DNA of 64,000 nt from contig NZ_RLIH01000009.1 in assembly GCF_004006535.1 (NCBI RefSeq), positions 31,545 through 95,544 of the forward strand. The letters run 5' to 3'. Origin of the DNA: Anaerosphaera multitolerans. Lineage in GTDB: Bacteria; Bacillota; Clostridia; Tissierellales; Peptoniphilaceae. Position 1 is the stretch's first letter; the number at the start of each line of letters is the position of its first letter. The notes beneath the pieces were generated by a model. The model did not search any database, was not told the DNA's origin, and worked only from the letters and a program-made list of their open reading frames with translations. The position numbers were made by a program, and so were the translations under genes. Of this stretch, positions 24,286 to 33,301 are shown in pieces.

Positions 24286-25803
24286 TTATGCAAAACCTAT
24301 TGCCACTGCCACAAACATAAATATTGAAGCCAGTGCAAAAAGTAAAATTTGAAACTTAACTTGAAATTTAGCCCAATTTATCCATTCCAGTTTAGCCGCT
24401 CCAAGTACAGCCATTAACAATCCTGAAGTTGGCACTATAATATTTGTAAGTCCATCACCCAATTGGAAAGCCAAAACTGCAACTTGTCTTGTAATCCCAG
24501 CCAAATCAGCAAGCGGTGCCATTATAGGCATTGTAAGACTTGCCTGTCCCGAACCGGAAACTACAAAGAAGTTGAAGATAGATTGAAATATAAACATAAC
24601 CCAAGCGGAAATAGCCGACGGAAGTCCTGAAATCAATCCTGATGCTGACTGTAATATGGTATTTAATACAGTCGGAGTAGTAGGATCAGTTCCTCCCAGT
24701 ACATAAATAATTCCCTGTGCCATTCCAACTACAAGGGCCGGTCCCAACAGGTCCTTAGCTCCATCTTTAAAGGAATTTGCCACTTTGTCCATAGTCATAT
24801 TGTTCAGCCTAAATATTATTCCTATAATACCTGCTATCAATCCCATAGTAAAAAATTGACTGGCTATTTCCGGTATATAGTAACCTTTTTTAACTACACC
24901 CCAAATTACCCATATCATAGTAACTACAAGATCTAAAATTACAAGTTGATGTCCCAAAGAGAACTTTGATTGAATTTCTTTACTTTTCTCCAAATCATCT
25001 CTAAAGTACTGATCTGATTCATAGGCAAGTGACTTTGTCGGATCTTTTTTTATCTTCTTTGCATATACCATAATAAAAGTAATTGCTACAATATTAAAAA
25101 CAATCCTCATTATAATTCTGAACTGCGCCCCTGACATTACAGGAACTTGGGCAATTCCCTGTGCTATTGCAACAGAAAAAGGATTCATCCATGATGCAGT
25201 AAAACCTATTTGAGTTGCAACATAAGTAATCATAACTCCAACTATAGCATCATAGCCCATGGCAATTACCATCGGAACCACTATCATTACAAAAGGTATG
25301 GCTTCTTCTCCCATTCCGAACACGGCTCCGCCCAGAGAGAAAAGTAAAAATAAAATCGGTATTATAATTGCCTCCTTACCCTTTAACTTTTCAATCATAC
25401 GCAGTATACCTGCATCTATTGCACCTGTACTCATTACAATTTGAAAAGCTCCGCCTATTACCAGTATAAAAGCTATTACTCCAATGGCACTTCCACTTCT
25501 GTCTCCCGTAACTATACCCTCAAACATATAATTTAGAAAACCCGGTTTTTCATCTGAGTCCGCCGCAAAAAGTTTCACACCGTCTTTTAAAGGTTTTCCA
25601 CTTTCATCTGTTGCATATTCAAAGGTACCGTTTTTAATTACCGTCCTAGTTTTAACTTCATCGTTAACTTCATAGGAAATCTCTTCCGTTTCAAAAGAAC
25701 CCTTGGGAACGACATAGGTTAAGATTGCCGCTGCAACTACAACAAAGAATATAATTATAAAAGTATCCAACATTTTAATTTCTTTGTCTATTCGTCCTTT
25801 CAT
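24286..25803 (-). CDS. yfcC: YfcC/DcuC-type secondary transporter
   Basis: About 505 residues and 11-13 membrane segments. Family signs are the first helix followed by TYVVPKGSFE, a short extracytoplasmic insertion, the GMGEEAIPFVMIVVPMVIAMGYD block, and the late SGSGQASLTMPIMAPLADLAG stretch with NIIVPTSGLLMAVLG. YfcC carriers move small carboxylates or amino-acid compounds; the partner iadA suggests dipeptides or aspartate derivatives. The ATG at 25803 has GAGG eight bases upstream; an in-frame GTG nine bases earlier lies within that site. Confidence 0.85.
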   Translation of the reverse strand: MKGRIDKEIKMLDTFIIIFFVVVAAAILTYVVPKGSFETEEISYEVNDEVKTRTVIKNGTFEYATDESGKPLKDGVKLFAADSDEKPGFLNYMFEGIVTGDRSGSAIGVIAFILVIGGAFQIVMSTGAIDAGILRMIEKLKGKEAIIIPILFLLFSLGGAVFGMGEEAIPFVMIVVPMVIAMGYDAIVGVMITYVATQIGFTASWMNPFSVAIAQGIAQVPVMSGAQFRIIMRIVFNIVAITFIMVYAKKIKKDPTKSLAYESDQYFRDDLEKSKEIQSKFSLGHQLVILDLVVTMIWVIWGVVKKGYYIPEIASQFFTMGLIAGIIGIIFRLNNMTMDKVANSFKDGAKDLLGPALVVGMAQGIIYVLGGTDPTTPTVLNTILQSASGLISGLPSAISAWVMFIFQSIFNFFVVSGSGQASLTMPIMAPLADLAGITRQVAVLAFQLGDGLTNIIVPTSGLLMAVLGAAKLEWINWAKFQVKFQILLFALASIFMFVAVAIGFA

Positions 25804-26026
25804 TCCATCCACCTCATTTATAATTTTTTCTAAATAGTATATTACACCATTTTTAATATTTCTGTATCCTTTTTAGACCATTTGTTTAAAAAATAGTCGT
25901 ATAATATATTTTTGTACTTATCTTAATACTATATCATCGTCCAATCTACTAACTTACTTTTGTTTTCTTGCAAACAATGTTAGAATATTATTAAATTATC
26001 GGATTTTAAATATTAGGAGGGATATT

Positions 26027-27343
26027 ATTTCTTCTTTATTAAAGACTTTTTTCCGCTATACAATTCCTTCACTTATGGCTATGTGGGTATTTTCACTTTA
26101 TACTATGGTGGACGGTTATTTTGTGGCAAACTATGTGGGGGAACTTGAATTTTCCGCTATAAATATAGCAATGCCCTTTGTAAACGGACTTTTTGCCTTG
26201 GCTATTATCTTCGGTGTCGGCTCTTCCACTGTTGTGGGAATATTACTGGGTGAAAATAAAAAAACAGAAGCAAATAAAATTTTTTCTTCTGTCCTATTAG
26301 TATTAATTGGTTTTTCTCTTATAATTACACTTATATTTAACCTATTCCTTCCCCAAGTGATTAATTTTCTTGGAGCCACAGAAAGCACCTACGAATTTGT
26401 AAAAGATTATCTTCAAATTATACTATTCTTCGGAATATTTTTTATAATCTCCTATAACTTGGAAGTTATGGTTAAAATTGACAGCTTCCCTTTATTGGCA
26501 ACTTTAGGTGTTTTTATTTCCGGAATTACAAATGTTATTTTAGATTATATTTTTGTAGCCCGATTAAATTGGGGAATTAAAGGAGCTGCAGTTGCTACTG
26601 GTATAGCTCAGGTTATTTCTACAGTCTTGTTTCTATACCATTTTATACTTGGAAATTCCAACTTAAAACTTGTAAAAACAAAATTAAATTTAAAAATTTT
26701 TAAGCGCATTGTTCCAATTGGACTGGGAGATTTTTTAAATGAAATGTCCACCAGTTTTATAATTTTGCTATTTAATAACTTTCTACCTTCAGTACTGGGA
26801 GAGAAATCTTTGATTTCCTATACTGTAATATCCTATGTAACTTTATTTGTCCTCATTACCATGTCCGGACTTACTCAGGGAATGCAGCCCATTGTCAGCT
26901 ATTACTACGGTAAAAAAGAAAAAAAGTCCTATAGGAAAATCTTAATGTTTTCTGCCTTGGCAGTTGGTGCTTTCAGCCTTTTATTTTTTATTATTGTAAA
27001 CAGTTTTACAGAGGGGATTGTAAATATATTCTTAAGTAAAAGCGAAATAGATATTTTAAATATTACCTACTTAGGAATTCACAAATATTCCTATGCCTAT
27101 TTACTTGTGGGATTTAATCTGTTAATAGGAGCATTTTTCGCCGCCATCGGTCAAGCTAAAAGCTCTATAATAATTTCCATAGCAAGAGGATTTCTTTTTA
27201 TACTCTTATCCTTAAATTTTGCAAAGTCCTTTTTAGCATCTGAAAATATTTGGCTTGCAGCTTCAATATCAGAAGGATTTGCTTTAATCTTATCTCTTTT
27301 ACTTTTAAAATATACTTTTAACAATAAAAAATCCCTATCTTAG
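26027..27343 (+). CDS. MATE-family multidrug/cation antiporter, probable AUU start
   Basis: Twelve hydrophobic segments over about 438 residues with MATE signatures (LYTMVDGYFVANYVG in helix 1, NIAMPF, VFISGITNVILDYIF, and YYYGKKEKK joining the halves). The first ATG (26075) falls inside helix 1, after the family-typical FRYTIPSL, and has no ribosome binding site. A strong TAGGAGG at 26014-26020 precedes ATT at 26027 by six bases, in frame, and starting there restores the missing N-terminal 16 residues. An AUU start is therefore the best reading; a start at 26075 would truncate helix 1. Exports drugs or metabolites by Na+/H+ exchange (family knowledge). Confidence 0.85.
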   Translation: MSSLLKTFFRYTIPSLMAMWVFSLYTMVDGYFVANYVGELEFSAINIAMPFVNGLFALAIIFGVGSSTVVGILLGENKKTEANKIFSSVLLVLIGFSLIITLIFNLFLPQVINFLGATESTYEFVKDYLQIILFFGIFFIISYNLEVMVKIDSFPLLATLGVFISGITNVILDYIFVARLNWGIKGAAVATGIAQVISTVLFLYHFILGNSNLKLVKTKLNLKIFKRIVPIGLGDFLNEMSTSFIILLFNNFLPSVLGEKSLISYTVISYVTLFVLITMSGLTQGMQPIVSYYYGKKEKKSYRKILMFSALAVGAFSLLFFIIVNSFTEGIVNIFLSKSEIDILNITYLGIHKYSYAYLLVGFNLLIGAFFAAIGQAKSSIIISIARGFLFILLSLNFAKSFLASENIWLAASISEGFALILSLLLLKYTFNNKKSLS

Positions 27344-27358
27344 GATAAGGATTTTATT
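27333..27358 (+). terminator. terminator of the MATE gene
   Basis: AAATCC-TATC / GATA-GGATTT stem with one internal mismatch, followed by TTATTTTTT. Confidence 0.75.
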
Positions 27359-27362
27359 TTTT

Positions 27363-27491
27363 CTATTTTTTATTTTTAAATACAAGTAGCATCAGCTTAA
27401 CTGAGAAATAAAAGAGTATCAATACTATAAATACTCCTGCCAATCCCAATAAGGCAACCGCCAATCCCTGTCTCATTACTTCCATATCCAT
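27363..27491 (-). CDS. OadG-type gamma subunit of a sodium-pump decarboxylase (42 residues)
   Basis: A very small protein that ends 14 bases after oadB on the same strand: one membrane helix (GLAVALLGLAGVFIVLILFYFSV) after a short polar start MDMEVMRQ, then a basic end. This is the form of OadG/MadF-like small subunits that anchor the soluble part of Na+-pumping decarboxylases to the beta subunit. ATG at 27491 with GGAGGTAA upstream. No biotin carrier or carboxyltransferase gene is in the window. Confidence 0.75.
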   Translation of the reverse strand: MDMEVMRQGLAVALLGLAGVFIVLILFYFSVKLMLLVFKNKK

Positions 27492-27504
27492 AATTTACCT
27501 CCAA

Positions 27505-28641
27505 CTACATAAATAATGGTACCAGCGCCAGTATCATACTTCCGGCTACTACTGAACCCAATTGTCCCGCTACGTTTGCACTCATCGCCTGCATTAGTAT
27601 GAAGTTTGTTGGATCCTCTTCCGTTGCTATCTTCTGTACCACTCTTCCTGACATAGGGAAAGCTGATATTCCAGCTGCTCCTATCATTGGATTTACTTTG
27701 TTCTTTAGGAATAAGTTTAAGAACTTTGCAAATAATACTCCACCTGCTGTATCAAAGATAAATGCCACTAAACCCATTCCCATTATCATTAACGTCTTTG
27801 AGTTTAAAAAAGCATCTGCGGACATTGTGGAACCTATTGTTATTCCAAGTAATATCGTTACCAGGTTTGCAAGTTCATTTTGTGCTGATTGGGATAATCT
27901 CTCCAATACTCCACATACTCTTATTAAGTTACCGAACATCAAAGCTCCTATTAAAGCAACACTCATTGGAGCTATTACTCCGGATATTATTGTAATAACT
28001 ATTGGGAATAATATTTCCACTATTTTCGGTACGTGAACCTGAGCATACTTCATTCTGATTTTTCTTTCACTTTTAGTTGTAAGTAATCTTATTACCGGTG
28101 GTTGTATTATAGGTACAAGTGACATATAAGAATATGCCGCTACGGAAATTGGTCCTAAATAATTTTGAGCAAATTCCTTTGCCACATATATTGAAGTCGG
28201 ACCATCTGCCGCTCCTATTATACCTATTGACGCTGCTTCAGGAAGAGTGAACATTCCTGTTGCAAGAGCCACTAACATTGTTGCAAATATACCGAATTGT
28301 GCAGCCGCCCCAAAAAATAACATAAATGGACTGGCGATTAAAGGTTTAAAATCAATCATCGCTCCAACTGCAATAAATATTAATACCGGGAATAATTCCG
28401 TTGCTATACCTGCATTGTATAGTAAAGTTAAAAATCCAGCATCTCCCACTGCGGAAGATAGCGGAATGTTACAAAGTATCGCTCCAAATCCTATGGGCAA
28501 TAATAAAGATGGTTCATATTCCTTGGCTATTGCAAGATAAATTAACAGACCACCTATTAAAAACATTATTACTTGATTGAATTGTAAATTTAAAACTCCT
28601 ACAAGTAATCCTTCCTTCATGCCTTCCAATAATCCTTCCAA
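27505..28641 (-). CDS. oadB: sodium ion-translocating decarboxylase, beta subunit
   Basis: A 378-residue membrane protein of the OadB/GcdB/MmdB family, which couples decarboxylation of a carboxybiotin to Na+ export. Signature segments: GAMIDFKPLI, GIIGAADGPTSIY with the conserved Asp of the Na+ path, SVAAYSYMSLVPIIQPP, and MIGAAGISAFPMSGRVVQ near the end. Start codon TTG with AGGAGG at seven bases. Only the small gamma-like gene follows; alpha and biotin-carrier subunits must lie elsewhere, so the substrate (oxaloacetate, methylmalonyl-CoA, glutaconyl-CoA or malonate) cannot be assigned. Confidence 0.93.
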   Translation of the reverse strand: MEGLLEGMKEGLLVGVLNLQFNQVIMFLIGGLLIYLAIAKEYEPSLLLPIGFGAILCNIPLSSAVGDAGFLTLLYNAGIATELFPVLIFIAVGAMIDFKPLIASPFMLFFGAAAQFGIFATMLVALATGMFTLPEAASIGIIGAADGPTSIYVAKEFAQNYLGPISVAAYSYMSLVPIIQPPVIRLLTTKSERKIRMKYAQVHVPKIVEILFPIVITIISGVIAPMSVALIGALMFGNLIRVCGVLERLSQSAQNELANLVTILLGITIGSTMSADAFLNSKTLMIMGMGLVAFIFDTAGGVLFAKFLNLFLKNKVNPMIGAAGISAFPMSGRVVQKIATEEDPTNFILMQAMSANVAGQLGSVVAGSMILALVPLFM

Positions 28642-28936
28642 ATTTTATCCTCCTTCTATGATAATAATAAAATTATAATGATTTACTGCCTAAAACTTTA
28701 ATTTACAGCCTACCTCCTTGGTCTTAAGTTATAGTAATAATAAATAGACAAAAAAATAAATAACTGCTTTTAAAAAAGTAACTAAAGTTATCTCCTTCTT
28801 AGTATATAAAAAAACAAGACTAATTTCATAATAAGAACACCTAAAAAACTTTGCCATTGAAAATAATTATGCAGTCTAATTTGTTAAATGAACTAGGGCA
28901 TTTCATATGGTGGATTAGTCTATTATTGATGGAATA
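28642..28936 (-). promoter_or_regulatory. long untranslated leader of oadB
   Basis: About 290 bases lie between the predicted transcription start and the TTG of oadB. It contains an imperfect direct repeat TAGGCTGTAAAT/TAGGCAGTAAAT (about 28687-28712) and an internal AAGGAGG with no convincing open frame. I recognise no known riboswitch in it. Confidence 0.35.
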
Positions 28937-28965
28937 ATTATACTATTTTAATTTTATCTTTACAA
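28937..28965 (-). promoter_or_regulatory. promoter of oadB
   Basis: TTGTAA and TATAAT separated by 17 bases on the minus strand. Confidence 0.65.
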
Positions 28966-29103
28966 GGAATAAACGCTAGGCAGCTGTAATTTTACCTATT
29001 ATTTACATATTTTACTTAGAGTTTACATTCTTTGTTTTAAAGTGTACCTACCAAGCTAATCCTTTAAATATTTATCAATTCACCATATAAAATCGTAGAA
29101 TTA

Positions 29104-29148
29104 ATGATATAATGTAATTGTTAAAATAAAATCAATGATTTATCATTG
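29104..29148 (+). promoter_or_regulatory. extended -10 promoter and dyad before the SDR gene
   Basis: TGATATAAT at 29105-29113 is an extended -10 element without a clear -35. Downstream, CAATGAT-TT-ATCATTG (29133-29148) is a perfect 7-bp inverted repeat lying between the transcription start and the ribosome binding site, a possible operator. Confidence 0.55.
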
Positions 29149-29172
29149 CAAAATAAATTTTAGGAGGATGTT

Positions 29173-29940
29173 ATGTACGAATTAACAGGAAAATATGCAG
29201 TTGTAACGGGAGCATCTAGTGGTATAGGCGAAAACGCAGCGATAGGCTATGCAAAAGCAGGCGCTAATGTTGCTGTTTTAGCAAGAAGATTGGAAAAACT
29301 TGAAGCCTTAAAAGAAAAACTTGAGAGCTATGGAGTTAAAGCAATAGCTGTAAAATGTGATGTTGCAAATGAAGAATCTGTAAAAGAAGCTGCAAAGGTA
29401 ATATTTGAAAATTTCCCAAGAGTGGATATTTTATTTAATAATGCAGGTATTGCAGTACACGGTGACGTTGTTAATCTTAGTGAAGAAGATTGGAATAAAT
29501 CCTTTGACATTAACGTAAAGGGCATATACTTTATGTCAAAATATATACTTCCAAATATGATTGAAAATAAATACGGAAAAATTATTAATACAGCTTCAGT
29601 AAATGCCGTTATTTCCGATAAAAGTGAAATCTTTGTAAGACATTCCTACAACGCTTCTAAAAAAGCAGTAGTAGGACTTACAGAAGCAATGGCAACTTAT
29701 TATGGAAAATACAACATTACAGTAAATGCCATAGGACCTGGTTTGTTTAAATCAGAAATGACAGAAGGAACTTTGTTTAAATCTGAAGAATTTCTAAATG
29801 CTTACAATGCGGCAAACCCTATGGGTAGACCTGGAGAGCTTGATGAATTAAACGGACCGATACTGTTCTTCTCATCAGATGCTTCAAGTTATGTAACCGG
29901 TCAGTTTATAGTTGTTGACGGAGCTATTTCATTAACTTAA
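29173..29940 (+). CDS. short-chain dehydrogenase/reductase (SDR)
   Basis: A classical 255-residue NAD(P)-dependent oxidoreductase: cofactor motif TGASSGIG at residues 13-20, the NNAGIAVHG segment near 90, catalytic Ser in NTASVNAV (about 141), YNASKKA with the catalytic Tyr and Lys (about 157-161), then VNAIGPG and C-terminal GQFIVVDGA. Related enzymes include gluconate 5-dehydrogenase and 3-oxoacyl-ACP reductase; the substrate cannot be told from sequence. An insertion (SDKSEIFVRHS) precedes the catalytic Tyr. Start ATG with TAGGAGG. Confidence 0.9.
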   Translation: MYELTGKYAVVTGASSGIGENAAIGYAKAGANVAVLARRLEKLEALKEKLESYGVKAIAVKCDVANEESVKEAAKVIFENFPRVDILFNNAGIAVHGDVVNLSEEDWNKSFDINVKGIYFMSKYILPNMIENKYGKIINTASVNAVISDKSEIFVRHSYNASKKAVVGLTEAMATYYGKYNITVNAIGPGLFKSEMTEGTLFKSEEFLNAYNAANPMGRPGELDELNGPILFFSSDASSYVTGQFIVVDGAISLT

Positions 29941-29948
29941 TTAATTTT

Positions 29949-29985
29949 AAAAAAGGTTTCTATTTTAACGATAGAAACCTTTTTT
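29949..29985. terminator. bidirectional terminator between SDR and gltS
   Basis: AAAAAGGTTTCTAT pairs with ATAGAAACCTTTTT (14 bp) with T-runs in both directions. Confidence 0.92.
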
Positions 29986-29986
29986 C

Positions 29987-31168
29987 TTATAAGAACTCTA
30001 CAATTATTGACATAAATAAAGGATTTGCAATATCCACTGCCAGTACAGAAAGTGCAGGGAATATTATCCATGCTATATGAGAATATCCGTAAGAGTCCAT
30101 TATAGATTTCTCATTTGCAATGGCATTACTTCCGGAACCCATTGAGGTCCCAATAAAACCTGCAACCATAACAGCAGCAGCATAATCTTTTTTATAGGCT
30201 CTAAATGCCACAATCATTCCAAAACCTACAGTTATTATAGTATCTAGAACTAACATTAAAAGTATAGGCCCAAGCATATTAACTATTAATGTTAAGTCCA
30301 TTGTCATTATTGTAACTGCCAAAAATATATCCAAACTTATACTTTCTATTGCATTTATTTCCGGCTCATAAAATTTAATTCCCACAGCTTCAATTATATT
30401 TCTACAAATTGCTCCCGAAAATAGCATACCTATAAAATAAGGCATTTCTATATATGGTATCTGTTTCAAAAAATACTGTATTGGAATACCAAGAGCACCA
30501 ACGATTAAAATTAAACACACCATATTAAATAATCTTGGAACGTCTAGTAATGCTTCTTCATGACTAGTATCCATTAGTTCTAAATCCTTAGGATCAGATT
30601 TTAACTTATATTTTCTAATTAACCAAACTGCTGCGGGTCCTCCAGTTAAACTTCCAAGAGCAAGCCCTACAGTTGCAGATGCAACTCCGGCCTCTGTTGC
30701 CCCAATAGCTCCCAACTCCTCATACATAGCTCCGAAAGCTGCCGCCGTTCCCGGACCGCCTGCATGAGCACCGGTAGTAGCATTAACTCCTATTAAAGGA
30801 TGGATACCAAAAGCTTTTGCTAAAACTATTCCAAGGGTTCCTTGAAGTATTACTATGGCAGTTATAGTCCAAAAAATTGGAATTATGTACTTCTTACCAT
30901 GTTGTAGTGTTTTTAAACTAAATCCAAATCCAACACATGTAAAGAAAATGTTCATTAAAAAACTGGATAAATCCTTGTTCCATGTAAAGGCAATTACACC
31001 GTTAAACTTTAAAATACTAAGTATTACAGATACAATAAGACCACCAACTACCGGTGCAGGAATCGCCCACTCTCTTAGAACTCTACTTCTTGATACTAAC
31101 TGTTTACCAAATAATGCTATAACACAGCCTAAGGCCGTCGTTGCCAACATATCAAAACTAAATTCCAT
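29987..31168 (-). CDS. gltS: sodium/glutamate symporter (GltS family), copy 1
   Basis: A 393-residue membrane protein with about ten helices and the two GltS re-entrant-loop regions (GAHAGGPGTAAAFG and the GFIGTSMGSGSNAIAN stretch). GltS proteins import L-glutamate with Na+. N-terminal IPAPVVGGLIVS is the family hallmark. Start ATG with TAGGAGG. A second family member lies 400 bases upstream on the same strand but is separated by a terminator, so the two are controlled independently. Confidence 0.92.
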   Translation of the reverse strand: MEFSFDMLATTALGCVIALFGKQLVSRSRVLREWAIPAPVVGGLIVSVILSILKFNGVIAFTWNKDLSSFLMNIFFTCVGFGFSLKTLQHGKKYIIPIFWTITAIVILQGTLGIVLAKAFGIHPLIGVNATTGAHAGGPGTAAAFGAMYEELGAIGATEAGVASATVGLALGSLTGGPAAVWLIRKYKLKSDPKDLELMDTSHEEALLDVPRLFNMVCLILIVGALGIPIQYFLKQIPYIEMPYFIGMLFSGAICRNIIEAVGIKFYEPEINAIESISLDIFLAVTIMTMDLTLIVNMLGPILLMLVLDTIITVGFGMIVAFRAYKKDYAAAVMVAGFIGTSMGSGSNAIANEKSIMDSYGYSHIAWIIFPALSVLAVDIANPLFMSIIVEFL

Positions 31169-31405
31169 TTTATGCCTCCTATTATTTATGTATTCTATTG
31201 TTACTAAGTTTAATAAACTGCCCTCCTTTCATATAATAAATCAAATTTCTTTTCATAAATTATACTATTTCGAAACAAGTAGAACTATAGACTTTCCGAG
31301 AATTTACCTCTCCTTTACAGTTAAATTACACATCTCAAGAAAAGTAAATAAAAATTTATAATTTAATAAACCAACTGAACATTAAATTATAAAACTTATT
31401 CTTCA
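31169..31405 (-). promoter_or_regulatory. leader region of gltS copy 1
   Basis: Non-coding stretch with TATAAT on the minus strand near 31259-31264, preceded by a poor -35, and a GAGAGGTAAATTCTC hairpin further upstream near 31300. No known riboswitch class recognised. Confidence 0.35.
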
Positions 31406-31434
31406 TAAGCAAAAACCCCTATGTCAAGGGGTTT
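31406..31434 (-). terminator. terminator of gltS copy 2
   Basis: AAACCCCT/AGGGGTTT stem with a 6-base loop, followed by TTTTTG on the minus strand, 140 bases after the stop codon. Confidence 0.8.
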
Positions 31435-31574
31435 CTACTCAGTCTACCAATTTTAAATTTTAATTAATGGATTTCACTAAAAACTAATATAAGAACTATT
31501 GTTTCCAAATTATATATAAATTTTCTACAAAGCTAATATTAAACCCTTATAATTACTTAATACTTCAATAAGTC

Positions 31575-32810
31575 TTAAACTAACAATCCAGCATGAGTTA
31601 ATAGGAAAAACGGCATAAGCATATCAATTATAAATCCGCCCACTACAGGTATTGCAAAATATGCCTTGGGAGAACCTCTTTTATATCTTTCCTGCACAGC
31701 ATTCATACTTGCAATAGCATTTGGAGTGGCACCCATTGCATATCCGTAAAATCCCGCAACCATCATAGCTGCATCATAATCTTTTCCATTCGCTCTAAAT
31801 ACAACTAAAATATCGTAAATTGCAAGGACTATAGTTTGAACTAGAAGAATTACAAGTAACGGTCCTGCTATACCGATTAATTTCCAAACCTCAAGCTGCA
31901 TAATTGTCATTGCTAAAAAAATATTTAAAAACACTTCTCCAGTTACTGACATTTCATTTATAGGCATTTCCTTACCCTTTGCATCTCCAATATTTCTTAT
32001 AATTGCAGCTACAATTATAGGTCCAATATATATTGGTAGACTTGCTACAGGATTGATTTTTTGAATAATCATATCCAGTGGAATCTTTACTATCGTTCCT
32101 ATACCCATTGCTATTATCAACATAAAGAAACCAATAGTAAAATTATTTACGTTCATAACACTTACTTCTTCTTCGCCGGTTTCTAAGTTCTCATAATCAA
32201 TATTATCAGTATTTATATTGTCTTTAATTTTAGCCTTTGATAATAAATCATATTTATCAATTAAAAATCTTGCTAAGGGGCCTGAAACTAACCCCCCTGC
32301 CACAAGTCCAAAGACTGCAGCGCTAATTGCAATCAACGTACCATCTTGCATTCCCATAGCTTCCATAGTAGGCCCATAGGCTGCCGATGATGCAACTCCT
32401 CCCATTAAAGAAATTGCTCCTGCACAAAGACCCATTAATGGATTTTCTCCAAAAGCCATCGCAATAGTAGAACCTATTAAATTTTGGCCGACTAAACAGA
32501 TGACCGAAACGATAGTTAAAACTATAATAGCCCAACCACCTGATTTGACAATTTTCCAACTAGCAGAAAATCCAATTGTAGTGAAGAAAGTTACCATAAA
32601 GAAATCTTTTAACTCATTTGAAAATTCAAAAGAAAATGTACCTGTCTGTCTTCCTATAAGATGTATAAGTGCAAATAATAATCCTCCCACTACCGGAGCG
32701 GGAATACAAAATCTATTTAGTGCAGGAATCCAATCTATAATTTTTTTGCCTAATAAAAATATTAAAACTCCTGCGCATGCGGACTGTATCATATCTAAGT
32801 TAATTATCAA
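31575..32810 (-). CDS. gltS: sodium/glutamate symporter (GltS family), copy 2
   Basis: A 411-residue paralogue of the downstream GltS protein. It shares the IPAPVVGGLLFALIH N-terminal motif and the GGVASSAAYGPTMEA and GFYGYAMGATPNAIASMNA re-entrant regions, but the first loop has lost the GAHAGGPG sequence, so specificity may differ. A charged central loop (about 190-212, KDNINTDNIDYENLETGEEE) is longer than in copy 1. The start codon is TTG with GGAGGGAG upstream; the preceding 480 bases are non-coding. Imports glutamate or a related anion with Na+ (family knowledge). Confidence 0.88.
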   Translation of the reverse strand: MIINLDMIQSACAGVLIFLLGKKIIDWIPALNRFCIPAPVVGGLLFALIHLIGRQTGTFSFEFSNELKDFFMVTFFTTIGFSASWKIVKSGGWAIIVLTIVSVICLVGQNLIGSTIAMAFGENPLMGLCAGAISLMGGVASSAAYGPTMEAMGMQDGTLIAISAAVFGLVAGGLVSGPLARFLIDKYDLLSKAKIKDNINTDNIDYENLETGEEEVSVMNVNNFTIGFFMLIIAMGIGTIVKIPLDMIIQKINPVASLPIYIGPIIVAAIIRNIGDAKGKEMPINEMSVTGEVFLNIFLAMTIMQLEVWKLIGIAGPLLVILLVQTIVLAIYDILVVFRANGKDYDAAMMVAGFYGYAMGATPNAIASMNAVQERYKRGSPKAYFAIPVVGGFIIDMLMPFFLLTHAGLLV

Positions 32811-32823
32811 AAAGCTCCCTCCA

Positions 32824-33062
32824 ACTCACCTTACTTAATTTAAAATATGCAACACTTCATTTTTACAATATGTATTAACGATTTGCTAACCCATAGCTTG
32901 TAAATATTTCTAAATTTATTTCCAAGTTTTAAATTAAAATAAAAAAATACTATTAAAATATTTTATATCCTAATTTCTAAACTTAAAAATATCAAAGACT
33001 TTGAAACAATATCCTTATTGCTTACTTTATCTCTTTATCAAAATACCTCCTTTAAGGTGAGT
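32824..33062 (-). promoter_or_regulatory. leader of gltS copy 2 with long-range inverted repeat
   Basis: ACTCACCTTA at 32824-32833 and TAAGGTGAGT at 33053-33062 are exact 10-base complements. In the minus-strand transcript the first arm precedes an AAAGGAGG and the second lies just before the gltS ribosome binding site, so pairing could affect initiation. The remaining gap up to 33257 is A/T-rich and shows nothing I can name. Confidence 0.35.
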
Positions 33063-33257
33063 ATAATTCCATGACTTTTTGATGTCCAACTGTTTATCCC
33101 CACTATAAATACAGTAAATAATCTGTATATATTTTATTTTTTACAATTACTTTAAAATAAATTAACATTTTTTTTACATATTTTTTTAGACTTTTATAAC
33201 AATTTTAAATTAAAAAAATAATTTCTTTAAAGCTATTAAAGTATTTGAAAAAACCTC

Positions 33258-33297
33258 CAAAAAAACACCCTTTTGAATAACTATCAAAAAGGTGTTT
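33258..33297 (-). terminator. terminator of ppa
   Basis: ACACC(T)TTTTGA pairs with TCAAAA(G)GGTGT around a 7-base loop, then seven T residues on the minus strand. Confidence 0.9.
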
Positions 33298-33301
33298 ATA
33301 T

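Noticed and set aside
28790..28840. 13-codon leader peptide in the oadB transcript
   Set aside because: The short frame has weak ribosome binding, no unusual codon run and no terminator/antiterminator pair nearby.
31280..31320. Glycine or lysine riboswitch in the gltS copy 1 leader
   Set aside because: A GAGAGGTAAATTCTC hairpin looked suggestive, but none of the conserved core sequences of known amino-acid riboswitches could be found.
29987..32810. Recent tandem duplication of gltS by a mobile element
   Set aside because: The two proteins are clearly divergent, and there are no inverted repeats, target duplications or transposase remnants around them.
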